A DNA stretch of 18,918 bases, taken from Bacteroidales bacterium (GTDB lineage Bacteria > Bacteroidota > Bacteroidia > Bacteroidales > DYOH01). Where the stretch lies: assembly GCA_030632545.1 (NCBI GenBank), contig DAOVUO010000008.1, positions 1 to 18,918 on the forward strand. The letters run 5' to 3'. The notes under the pieces were generated by a model, which was not told where the DNA came from, did not search any database, and worked only from the letters and a program-made list of their open reading frames with translations. A program made the translations under genes and the position numbers. Positions 1 through 6,901 of the stretch are shown one piece after another; the stretch's first letter is position 1, and every line of letters starts with the position of its first letter.

Positions 1-500
1 CAAGTACAAGTCCAGCAAGAAGGAAAAAACCTACTCCTGCTTGTATAAAACCTCCGTATATTCCTATGAAAAAGAATATAACAATTTGAGATATGCTAGG
101 TTTTGCTTCTAATTGACCCGCTTGGCCTTTTATCCAAGCTGATGGTTTTAATAGAATGATAAAAAACATAATAATTAGCAAAATGGCTATTATGATGTTC
201 ATAAGTTCATTGTTTAGTTCAACAGCAAGTAGAGCACCAATTAAAGAGCCGATGATTGTTGGTATAGCTATTCCCCAAGTTGATTTAGTTTTTAAAACTT
301 CTTGTTTTTTAAAATTTCTTACTGCAACCAGATTTTGTAATAAAATAGCTATTCTATTTGTTCCATTGGCAACATTTGCTGGTAATCCCATAAATATTAA
401 TAAAGGTAATGTAAGTGTAGATCCACTTCCTGCTAATACATTTATGAATCCTGCTATAAATCCAACAGCAATTAATAGTAAATATAAATACCACTCCATA
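1..500 (-). CDS. TauE/SafE family membrane permease, partial (3' end outside window)
   Basis: Read on the minus strand from an ATG at 498-500, an uninterrupted frame runs off the left edge, giving the first 166 residues. It is strongly hydrophobic, with likely membrane segments near residues 5-24, 29-48, 75-95, 100-118 and 136-165. Two family signatures are visible: GFIAGFINVLAGSGS near residues 13-27 and the related GIYGGFIQAGVGFF near 146-159. These two half-repeats are typical of the TauE/SafE (DUF81) family, whose members are proposed to export sulfite, sulfoacetate or other small organosulfur anions. The substrate cannot be told from this sequence. Family members are usually about 250 residues, so roughly a third is missing. 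The gene follows glyA, but a strong hairpin lies between them, so it probably has its own promoter or depends on readthrough. The family call is firm. Confidence 0.88.
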
Positions 501-520
501 TAATATAGTGAAAATATAGA

Positions 521-561
521 AAAGATTACTTCAGTAGATATGCATATGAAGTAATCTTTTA
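521..561 (-). terminator. Hairpin terminator downstream of glyA
   Basis: Perfect 13-base inverted repeat, AAAAGATTACTTC at 521-533 and GAAGTAATCTTTT at 549-561, with a 15-base loop. It lies 19 bases beyond the glyA stop. The 3' arm ends in TTTT and is followed on the minus strand by an AT-rich stretch, as expected of a rho-independent terminator. The arms are symmetric (A-run on one side, T-run on the other), so it could work in both directions. The loop itself contains the palindrome ATATGCATAT. Confidence 0.8.
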
Positions 562-579
562 CAATTAATTTTGTTTAAT

Positions 580-1860
580 TTAATGCTGAGTAAGAGGATA
601 GCCAGATACCATTTCGTTCACTCTTGCTTTTACTTTAGCAATTACTGTTTCATCTTCGAAATTACCAATTACTTCATCTATTGCCTCAACAATTGCGGCC
701 ATGTCTTTTTCAACAAAACCTCTTGTTGAAACGGCAGGTGTTCCTACTCTAATTCCAGAGGTTTGGAAAGGCGAACGAGAATCAAAAGGAACCATATTTT
801 TATTTACAGTAATATCTGCTTTTTCTAAGGCTTTTTCCGCTTGCTTTCCAGTAATATTTGGATATTTTGTACGTAAATCAATAAGCATGCTGTGGTTATC
901 AGTGCCATCTGAAACAACGTGGTATCCACTATCTATAAAAGCTTGAGCCATTGTTGCTGCATTCTTTTTTACCTGTTTTTGGTATTCTTTGAAACTTTCA
1001 GTTAATGCTTCGCCAAATGCTATAGCTTTTGCTGCAATAATATGCTCTAAAGGTCCACCTTGTGTACCTGGAAAAACACCAGAGTCTAAAAGTGATGACA
1101 TTTTTCTGGTTACTCCTTTAGGTGTTTTTTTACCCCATGGATTATCAAAGTCTTCTCCAAGCATTATGATTCCGCCACGTGGCCCACGTAATGTTTTATG
1201 TGTTGTTGATGTAACGATATGTGCGTAAGGAAATGGGCTATCTAATAATCCAGCAGCAATCAAACCTGCTGGGTGAGAAATGTCAAACATAAGCAAAGCG
1301 CCAATTTTGTCAGCAATTTCGCGCATACGTTTATAATTCCATTCTCTTGAATAGGCTGATGCTCCTCCAATTATAAGTTTTGGCTTTTCTTGAAGTGCAA
1401 TTTCTTCCATTTTATCATAATCAACCAAACCCGTTTTTTCATTTAAAGTGTATGATACAGGTTGATATAAAATGCCAGAAAAATTAACGTGAGAGCCATG
1501 AGTTAAATGTCCACCATGAGATAAATCAAGTCCCATGAATTTATCACCAGGTTTAAGTACAGCCAACATAACTGCTGCATTTGCTTGAGCACCTGAATGT
1601 GGTTGTACGTTTGCCCATGCTGCACCAAAAAGCTCTTTCAGTCTATCTATAGCAATTTGTTCAATTTCGTCTACAACTTGGCAACCGCCATAATATCTTT
1701 TTCCTGGATAGCCTTCAGCATATTTATTTGCTGGATGTGAGGCCATAGCTTGCATTACTTGTGGACTAATAAAATTCTCTGAAGCAATAAGTTCTAAGCC
1801 GTGGAGCTGTCTTTTGTATTCTTTTTCGATTAAATCAAAAATTACTGTATCTTTTTGCAT
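580..1860 (-). CDS. glyA: Serine hydroxymethyltransferase
   Basis: PLP-dependent cytosolic enzyme that interconverts serine plus tetrahydrofolate with glycine plus 5,10-methylenetetrahydrofolate, the main source of one-carbon units for purines, thymidylate and methionine. At 426 residues it matches the usual bacterial length. Visible hallmarks are LELIASENF near 22-30, the YAEGYPGKRYYGG stretch near 47-59, DISHPAGL at 193-200 (Asp193 and His196 contact PLP) and the PLP-lysine motif TTHKTLRGPRGG, with Lys222 as the Schiff-base lysine. The ATG at 1858-1860 gives the normal N-terminus, and a Bacteroidota-type -7 box lies about 30 bases upstream. It is divergent from the CLC gene and is followed by a strong terminator hairpin, so it is probably transcribed alone. 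No riboswitch fits in the short leader. Confidence 0.98.
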   Translation of the reverse strand: MQKDTVIFDLIEKEYKRQLHGLELIASENFISPQVMQAMASHPANKYAEGYPGKRYYGGCQVVDEIEQIAIDRLKELFGAAWANVQPHSGAQANAAVMLAVLKPGDKFMGLDLSHGGHLTHGSHVNFSGILYQPVSYTLNEKTGLVDYDKMEEIALQEKPKLIIGGASAYSREWNYKRMREIADKIGALLMFDISHPAGLIAAGLLDSPFPYAHIVTSTTHKTLRGPRGGIIMLGEDFDNPWGKKTPKGVTRKMSSLLDSGVFPGTQGGPLEHIIAAKAIAFGEALTESFKEYQKQVKKNAATMAQAFIDSGYHVVSDGTDNHSMLIDLRTKYPNITGKQAEKALEKADITVNKNMVPFDSRSPFQTSGIRVGTPAVSTRGFVEKDMAAIVEAIDEVIGNFEDETVIAKVKARVNEMVSGYPLTQH

Positions 1861-1889
1861 CTTATTAGGTTTATAATTTTATTTTGGCA

Positions 1890-1897
1890 CAAATGTA
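1890..1897 (-). promoter_or_regulatory. Putative -7 box of the glyA promoter
   Basis: On the minus strand TACATTTG matches the Bacteroidota -7 consensus TAnnTTTG exactly and lies about 30 bases upstream of the glyA ATG. The -33 region is weak: TTA rather than TTG at a 19-base spacing (1917-1919). The same octamer occurs in the nqrA promoter. Confidence 0.45.
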
Positions 1898-1997
1898 CTA
1901 TGTTTTATTCAAAAATTAAGAGATTACTATTCGTGCATAACAAGTTTTACAACAGTATAACTATTCACATTTTTTCATTAACAGTCAATAATAATTT

Positions 1998-2005
1998 TAC
2001 CTTTG
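1998..2005 (+). promoter_or_regulatory. Putative -7 box of the CLC gene promoter
   Basis: TACCTTTG matches TAnnTTTG and ends 25 bases before the ATG at 2031. No clear TTG is present at the expected -33 spacing; only a T-rich run at 1971-1975 lies near there. The call rests mainly on the -7 box and its position. Confidence 0.35.
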
Positions 2006-2030
2006 TTGGTCGTTTAATTTTAGTAGTATA

Positions 2031-3797
2031 ATGAAGTGGTTTGGTAGACTTATATATAAGCGTAAAAAATTTATTTCGGAGCAAAATTTCATCTATTTAG
2101 TAAGTGTTTTAATTGGTGTTACAACAGGAATAGTTGCTTTTGTAATGAAAAACATGGTACATGGTATACGTACTTTTGTTGATAATATAGTAGTTACGGA
2201 TTTACATAATTGGGTGTATTTGGTTTTCCCGTTTGTTGGAATCTCTCTTGCGGTAGTTTTTGTGAAATTTATTTTGAGAAAAAAGGTTAATCACGGTATT
2301 CCTGCTGTACTTTATGCAATTTCTAAAAATCAGGGATTTATCAAAATGCACAACATGTTTTCGAGTATCATAACTAGTACTTTAACTGTTGGTTTTGGTG
2401 GTTCTGTTGGACTTGAAGGTCCTACTGTGGCTACAGGTGCGGCTTATGGTTCATATTTTGGACAGCTTTTTAAAATGCGTTACAAACAGCGTGTTTTGTT
2501 TTTGGGTGCAGCTTCGGCAGGAGCTATGGCGGCTATTTTTAAAGCACCTATTGCTGCAATTGTGTTTGCTTTAGAAGTAATAATGCTTGATTTAACTATG
2601 GCTTCAATAATTCCGCTTTTGTTTGCCTCATTTTCTGCTTATATTACTTCCTATTTTTTATTGGGTAAAGATGTTTTGTATCCTTTTACAAACACGGTTG
2701 AATTTGATGCATCTTATGTTCCTTGGATAATTTTGTTGGGCATTATTTCTGGACTTTTATCTGTCTATTTTACAAAAATTTACCTTAAAATACATGCCTT
2801 ATTTGATAAGATTAAGAAAAAGCGAAATAAACTATTGATTGGAGGTTTTTCTTTGGGCTTGTTGATTTTTCTTTTTCCATCCTTGTACGGGGAAGGTTAT
2901 GAATCAGTTAATATGGCTTTACATGAAGATTATAGTTATTTATTTGATAATAGCTTGTTCTTTAACTATAAAGATAATTTTTTTGTCACAGTAGTTTTGC
3001 TTTTAGCCATTGTTTTATTTAAAATAATTGCGACTTCTGTAACTTTTGGTAGTGGGGGAGTTGGTGGTATTTTTGCGCCTACATTATTTATGGGTGTGAA
3101 TACAGGTCTTTTGTTTGCTCTTCTTGCTAACTATTTATTTAGTGTTGATTTACCTGTTGGAAATTTTGCGCTAATAGGAATGGGTGGAATGATTGCAGGT
3201 GTGTTGCATGCGCCTTTAACAGCTATGTTTTTAATTGCTGACTTAACAAGTGGATATCAAATGCTTGTTCCTTTGATGATTGTGTCAGCTATTTCGCATA
3301 TCACGGTACGTTATTTTGTTTCAAATAATGTATATACATACCAATTGGCAGAAAGAGGCGAGTTACTTACTCATCATGCCGATAAAAATATTTTGAAATT
3401 GATGCAAATGGATAGTTTAATTGAAACCAATTTTGCTCTTATTTATCCAACTCAAACATTAGGCGAATTAGTAAAAATAATTAAAAGCTCTACTCGAAAT
3501 ATTTTTCCTGTGGTTGATAAAGATAATTATTTTTTAGGCATTGTAACATTAGATGATGCTAGACAAATTATGTTTGATACTGAGATGTATGATAAAACTT
3601 TAGTGAAAGAGCTTATGTTTACTCCAATTGTTACTATTGATAAATCTGATACAATGGAAAATGTGGCGCATAAAATACAAAGTTCAGGTAGGTTTAATGT
3701 AGTTGTATTAGATGAAGGTAAGTATGCTGGTTTTGTTTCGAGAGCTAATGTTTTTTCAGCTTATAGAACAATGCTACAGGATTTTAGCGATGATTAG
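2031..3797 (+). CDS. CLC-family chloride transporter or channel with C-terminal CBS pair
   Basis: Inner-membrane anion transport protein of 588 residues: a CLC membrane domain (about 20-430) followed by a cytosolic tail with two CBS domains (about 450-515 and 525-585), which in this family bind nucleotides and regulate transport. Selectivity-filter segments are visible: NHGIP at 87-91 (where E. coli ClcA has GSGIP), GLEGP at 127-131 with the gating glutamate at Glu129, GSGGVGGIFAP at 340-350, and SGYQ at 407-410 with the filter tyrosine at Tyr409. The position equivalent to the E. coli proton glutamate Glu203 appears to be Val183 (FALEV), as in CLC channels, so coupled chloride/proton exchange is uncertain. 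His88 replaces the filter serine, a change I recall from other bacterial CLCs with CBS tails. It is divergent from glyA, and its last 14 bases overlap the small minus-strand gene at 3784-3993. Confidence 0.95.
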   Translation: MKWFGRLIYKRKKFISEQNFIYLVSVLIGVTTGIVAFVMKNMVHGIRTFVDNIVVTDLHNWVYLVFPFVGISLAVVFVKFILRKKVNHGIPAVLYAISKNQGFIKMHNMFSSIITSTLTVGFGGSVGLEGPTVATGAAYGSYFGQLFKMRYKQRVLFLGAASAGAMAAIFKAPIAAIVFALEVIMLDLTMASIIPLLFASFSAYITSYFLLGKDVLYPFTNTVEFDASYVPWIILLGIISGLLSVYFTKIYLKIHALFDKIKKKRNKLLIGGFSLGLLIFLFPSLYGEGYESVNMALHEDYSYLFDNSLFFNYKDNFFVTVVLLLAIVLFKIIATSVTFGSGGVGGIFAPTLFMGVNTGLLFALLANYLFSVDLPVGNFALIGMGGMIAGVLHAPLTAMFLIADLTSGYQMLVPLMIVSAISHITVRYFVSNNVYTYQLAERGELLTHHADKNILKLMQMDSLIETNFALIYPTQTLGELVKIIKSSTRNIFPVVDKDNYFLGIVTLDDARQIMFDTEMYDKTLVKELMFTPIVTIDKSDTMENVAHKIQSSGRFNVVVLDEGKYAGFVSRANVFSAYRTMLQDFSDD

Positions 3798-3993
3798 TTT
3801 GTTCTTGTAAATTCTCAATTATTTTTCTGAAAATTTCAATAATGATACTTACAAGTATATAAACACCAAAAAAATATATCATTTTGTATGCAGAATTATC
3901 TATTTTAAAATAATTTACTGCCCATAATCCTAAGGGAATTGCAAAAACAATCCGTAGCACTTGTGCAATTGTATTTTCAAGTTTTAAATTCAT
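3784..3993 (-). CDS. Small hypothetical membrane protein (69 residues)
   Basis: I do not recognise a named family. The product starts with a short hydrophilic N-terminus, has two likely membrane helices (about residues 10-26 and 36-55) separated by a loop containing NYFKIDNSAYK, and ends in a charged tail (RKIIENLQEQTNHR). The ATG at 3991-3993 is 74 bases downstream of the SDR stop on the same strand, so it could be the last gene of that cluster. Its 3' end overlaps the CLC coding region tail-to-tail by 14 bases. The two-helix pattern and the otherwise empty slot between genes favour a real gene, but with only 69 codons chance cannot be excluded. Confidence 0.6.
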   Translation of the reverse strand: MNLKLENTIAQVLRIVFAIPLGLWAVNYFKIDNSAYKMIYFFGVYILVSIIIEIFRKIIENLQEQTNHR

Positions 3994-4010
3994 ACTTCGT
4001 TTGTAGTAAT

Positions 4011-4046
4011 AAGTGCTTTTATGCTGTATGTAAGCATTTGTTTTTT
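4011..4046 (+). terminator. Weak terminator-like hairpin, possibly for the CLC transcript
   Basis: AAGTGCTT (4011-4018) can pair with AAGCATTT (4032-4039) as an 8-base stem with one G-U pair and a 13-base loop. It is followed by G and six T (4041-4046) on the plus strand. It lies 214 bases after the CLC stop, beyond the oppositely oriented 69-residue gene, so a CLC transcript ending here would be antisense to that gene. The stem is AT-rich and the call is weak. Confidence 0.3.
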
Positions 4047-4067
4047 AGATGAGTACGAAGTTTTAGT

Positions 4068-4832
4068 CTATATTTTTTTATAGGTATTAGATGCATTTGC
4101 TTGAGCTGTTGGCATAATTAAAACATCGTTTATATTAACGTGTTTTGGACGACTGGCTATCCAGGCAATAGTATCTGCTATATCTTCTGCATAAAGTGGT
4201 GTAAGTCCTTTATATACGGCCTCTGCTTTTTCTTTATTGCCACTAAATCTCACGGTACTAAATCCTGTATCTACCATGCCTGGCGAAACTGACGAGACTT
4301 TTATTCCATGAGGTAATAAATCTATTCTCATGCCTTTAGTAATGGCTTCTACTGCATGTTTTGTCCCACAATAAACGGCTCCATTTCCATAGGCTTCTTT
4401 TCCTGCAATAGAACTAATATTAATAATATGTCCCGATTTTCGTTCTACCATACCTGGTAATATCATTTTTGAGATATGGAGTAATCCTTTAATGTTTGTA
4501 TCTATCATTTGATTCCATTGCTGTAAATCTCCTTCGTGAATTGATTCCATTCCTAAAGCTAATCCAGCATTATTGATTAAAAGTTCAATTTCATGCCACT
4601 CTTTAGGGAGTTTGTGCATTGAGTTTTCTAGCTCATTAGGTTCTCTGATGTCAAAATTAAGAGATATGCAACGTACTTTATAGTTTTTTTGAATAAAAAC
4701 TTCAAGCTCCATTAAAATTTTCACTCTACGACCTGTAATAATGAGATTATATCCTTCTTTAGCTAATTTATAAGCTGTTGCTTTACCAATCCCTGATGTT
4801 GCACCAGTTATAAGTGCTATTTTATTTTCCAT
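4068..4832 (-). CDS. Short-chain dehydrogenase/reductase (YdfG-like)
   Basis: Classical SDR of 254 residues with a Rossmann fold. Visible are the nucleotide-binding TGATSGIG at 9-16, an Arg pair at 35-36 after the second beta strand (ITGRR) that suggests NADP(H), the structural NNAG at 87-90, and the catalytic set Ser141, Tyr154, Lys158 (YCGTK). The C-terminal segment HVNINDVLIMPTAQA resembles the YdfG branch, whose members oxidise 3-hydroxy acids such as serine, allo-threonine and 3-hydroxypropionate. The true substrate is not shown by the sequence. It lies 12 bases downstream of a related SDR on the same strand, so the two are probably co-transcribed and look like a tandem duplication. Confidence 0.9.
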   Translation of the reverse strand: MENKIALITGATSGIGKATAYKLAKEGYNLIITGRRVKILMELEVFIQKNYKVRCISLNFDIREPNELENSMHKLPKEWHEIELLINNAGLALGMESIHEGDLQQWNQMIDTNIKGLLHISKMILPGMVERKSGHIINISSIAGKEAYGNGAVYCGTKHAVEAITKGMRIDLLPHGIKVSSVSPGMVDTGFSTVRFSGNKEKAEAVYKGLTPLYAEDIADTIAWIASRPKHVNINDVLIMPTAQANASNTYKKI

Positions 4833-4844
4833 TTTGATTTTTTT

Positions 4845-5612
4845 CTATTCAACAATTTTGTTAATCATGTTGTTCATGTCTGCTTCCACAACAGAAGTAA
4901 GTAAAATGTCGTTTATATTAACATGCTTTGGGCGTTCTATAGCAAAAAGTATAGCTTCTGCTACATCTATTGGTTTTAATGGAGTATAATCTTTATATGC
5001 ACTATCTGCCTCAGTTTTGTTTCCTTTTGATTTTACTAATGCAAATTCTGTTTCAACAATTCCAGGGTTTATTTGAGTAACTCTAATGTCATATTTAAGT
5101 AAATCAATGCGTAAGCCTTTTGTAAAAGCTTCTACTGCAAATTTTGTTGCGGAATATACACTAGAGCCTTTTTTTACTTGTTTTGATGCTGTAGAACCAA
5201 TATTAACAATATGAGCATCTTGTGTGTTCATCAGATGAGGAAGTAAGCTATGCGTAATGGACATAAGTCCTTTTACATTTGTATCCATCATGGTCTCCCA
5301 GTCTTCTATTTCTGCTGCAAATACTGGGTCAAAACTAAGCCCTAATCCTGCATTATTAATTAAGATATTAATTTGCTGCCATTTTTCTGGTAGATTTTTT
5401 ATTGCTTTTTCAATATCTTTTCTTTTTTGAATATCAAAATTTAAGCAATAAACTTTAGCATCTGTATTTTTTTCAATTTCGGATTTTAATTGTTCTAATT
5501 TTTCTTTTCTGCGAGCAGCCAGAATTAAGTTATAGCCATTCTCTGCCAAAAGTTTTGCTGTCGCTTCACCAATGCCAGCACTGGCACCTGTGATAAATGC
5601 AATTTTATTCAT
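4845..5612 (-). CDS. Short-chain dehydrogenase/reductase (YdfG-like), upstream paralogue
   Basis: Classical SDR of 255 residues. Visible are TGASAGIG at 8-15, AARR at 32-35 (NADP preference likely), NNAG at 86-89 and the catalytic residues Ser140, Tyr153 and Lys157 (YSATK). The C-terminal HVNINDILLTSVVEA closely parallels the neighbour at 4068-4832. The middle of the substrate region differs from it (GLGLSFDPVFAAE against GLALGMESIHEGD), so the pair may have diverged in substrate. It is probably the first gene of the pair: a TAAATTTG -7 box lies 22 bases upstream of its ATG. Function beyond NAD(P)-dependent alcohol or hydroxy-acid oxidoreductase is not shown. Confidence 0.9.
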   Translation of the reverse strand: MNKIAFITGASAGIGEATAKLLAENGYNLILAARRKEKLEQLKSEIEKNTDAKVYCLNFDIQKRKDIEKAIKNLPEKWQQINILINNAGLGLSFDPVFAAEIEDWETMMDTNVKGLMSITHSLLPHLMNTQDAHIVNIGSTASKQVKKGSSVYSATKFAVEAFTKGLRIDLLKYDIRVTQINPGIVETEFALVKSKGNKTEADSAYKDYTPLKPIDVAEAILFAIERPKHVNINDILLTSVVEADMNNMINKIVE

Positions 5613-5634
5613 AAGTGAGGTAAATATATGAACA

Positions 5635-5663
5635 CAAATTTACGAAATCGTTTTAACAATCAA
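5635..5663 (-). promoter_or_regulatory. Putative promoter of the SDR pair
   Basis: On the minus strand the -7 box TAAATTTG (5642 down to 5635) matches TAnnTTTG, and a TTG at 5663-5661 lies 18 bases upstream, close to the usual spacing. It sits between the apbE stop and the SDR ATG, supporting separate transcription of the SDRs from apbE. Confidence 0.45.
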
Positions 5664-5691
5664 TCAAAATTATCTGATTTTATTTAAACTA

Positions 5692-6834
5692 TTATTCAAT
5701 AATCAGTGTTTTAAAGCCTTTGGACATTTCTGTTTTTAAATTATTGTTTTTATCCGTATAAATAAAATAGGCTTCAATGTTTTTGTGAGCACTAATGAAA
5801 TGCTTGCTTTCTTCTAATCCCATCACCATAAATGCAGTAGCATAAGCATCAGCGTAAATACAATCCATTGTTAGGACAGTGGCACTTAATAGCTTGTTTT
5901 TTGCGGGATGTCCAGTTTTGGGATTTATTGTGTGAGCATATTTTTTCCCATTTTTTATGTAGAATTTTCTATAGTTTCCAGATGTGGCAAGCGACATATC
6001 TGCTATTTCTATAATGGTTTGTAGCTCTCTATTTTCTACTGTAGAATTTTCTATTGGTTTATCAATTCCAATACGCCATTTTTTTCCTGAGGAATTTAAT
6101 CCTTTTGCACGTAGTTCACCGCCAATTTCAACTAAATAGTTTTTTATTTCATTTGTTTCTAAAAAGGCTGCTACGATATCTACTGAATATCCTTGTGCAA
6201 TAGCATTTACATCTAAAATTATTCGAGAATCTGCTTTTTTTAGCTTTAGTTTATCTAAATATATTTTTTCGTATCCTATAAATTGTAGAAATGAATCAAT
6301 TTTTGTTTGGGTCATTTCAATACCCTTTTTTGCAGAAAAACCATAAGCTTTCACCAAAGGACCAACCGTTATGTCGAATGCCCCATTTGTTTGCGTTGAA
6401 ACTTTTTGTCCTATATTAAAACATTTAATAAATAGCGAATCTGCATCAATTTTTTCATTTCTGTTGATATGTGAAATAATAGAGCTTGAATCATAGCTAG
6501 ATAATGATTTGTCAAAACTTTGAAGTAATGTGCTTATCTCAGTTTCAAAATTTTGATTTTTATTGGTTTGGTATATTATATTGTATGTAGTTCCTTGTGC
6601 AAATCCTCTTATTTGATAGTATTCTGGTTTATTACAAGAGTATAAGGAAAGTAGAAAACTAAAAATGAATAATGTTTTAGCTATACTGAGCCGCTCTGAA
6701 TTTTTGTAATTGATAAACTTGTGTAATGACGATTGATTTTTAGTTTTGTTCAAATATTTGGGACAATTACTAAAAGTGTGTCGGTATAATTGATTAATTC
6801 TGTGTTTCATTTGTGAATTTATTATGTAATTCAT
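5692..6834 (-). CDS. apbE: FAD:protein FMN transferase (ApbE), lipoprotein; start uncertain
   Basis: Periplasm-facing enzyme that splits FAD and attaches FMN through a phosphoester to a Ser/Thr of target flavoproteins; its known targets include NqrB and NqrC, both encoded just upstream. ApbE-family motifs are in order: FAQGTTY (78-84), GAFDITVGPLVKAYGF (151-166), DVNAIAQGYSVD (208-219), VEIGGELRAKG (235-245), LATSGNYRKF (282-291), AHTINPKTGHP (300-310) and ADAYATAF (328-335). A lipoprotein signal (hydrophobic 53-64, lipobox LYSC with Cys67) is buried behind a basic 48-residue extension, which is unnatural. The ATG at 6834 also lies only 8 bases past the nqrF terminator T-run, leaving no room for a promoter. 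If translation began near codon 51 (ATA at 6682-6684) a normal signal peptide and a protein of about 330 residues would result. Function is firm; the start is not. Confidence 0.93.
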   Translation of the reverse strand: MNYIINSQMKHRINQLYRHTFSNCPKYLNKTKNQSSLHKFINYKNSERLSIAKTLFIFSFLLSLYSCNKPEYYQIRGFAQGTTYNIIYQTNKNQNFETEISTLLQSFDKSLSSYDSSSIISHINRNEKIDADSLFIKCFNIGQKVSTQTNGAFDITVGPLVKAYGFSAKKGIEMTQTKIDSFLQFIGYEKIYLDKLKLKKADSRIILDVNAIAQGYSVDIVAAFLETNEIKNYLVEIGGELRAKGLNSSGKKWRIGIDKPIENSTVENRELQTIIEIADMSLATSGNYRKFYIKNGKKYAHTINPKTGHPAKNKLLSATVLTMDCIYADAYATAFMVMGLEESKHFISAHKNIEAYFIYTDKNNNLKTEMSKGFKTLIIE

Positions 6835-6841
6835 CGAATAT

Positions 6842-6882
6842 GATAAAAAACAAACCCTTCAAACAGAATGATTGAAGGGTTT
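6842..6882 (-). terminator. Rho-independent terminator of the nqr operon
   Basis: On the minus strand an 11-base perfect stem (AAACCCTTCAA with TTGAAGGGTTT, at 6872-6882 and 6852-6862) with a 9-base loop is followed by GTTTTTTATC. It starts 19 bases after the nqrF stop and ends just before apbE, so most transcription of nqrABCDEF should stop before apbE. Confidence 0.9.
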
Positions 6883-6901
6883 ATGTAAATTATTTTATTG
6901 A

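Noticed and set aside
156..503. A 115-codon plus-strand open frame
   Set aside because: It is antisense to the TauE/SafE gene, whose minus-strand frame has clear family motifs; the plus-strand product has no recognisable features.
1861..2030. Possible riboswitch upstream of glyA or the CLC gene (glycine, tetrahydrofolate or fluoride type)
   Set aside because: The glyA leader predicted from its -7 box is only about 25 bases, and no conserved riboswitch core or terminator-antiterminator pair was seen on either side.
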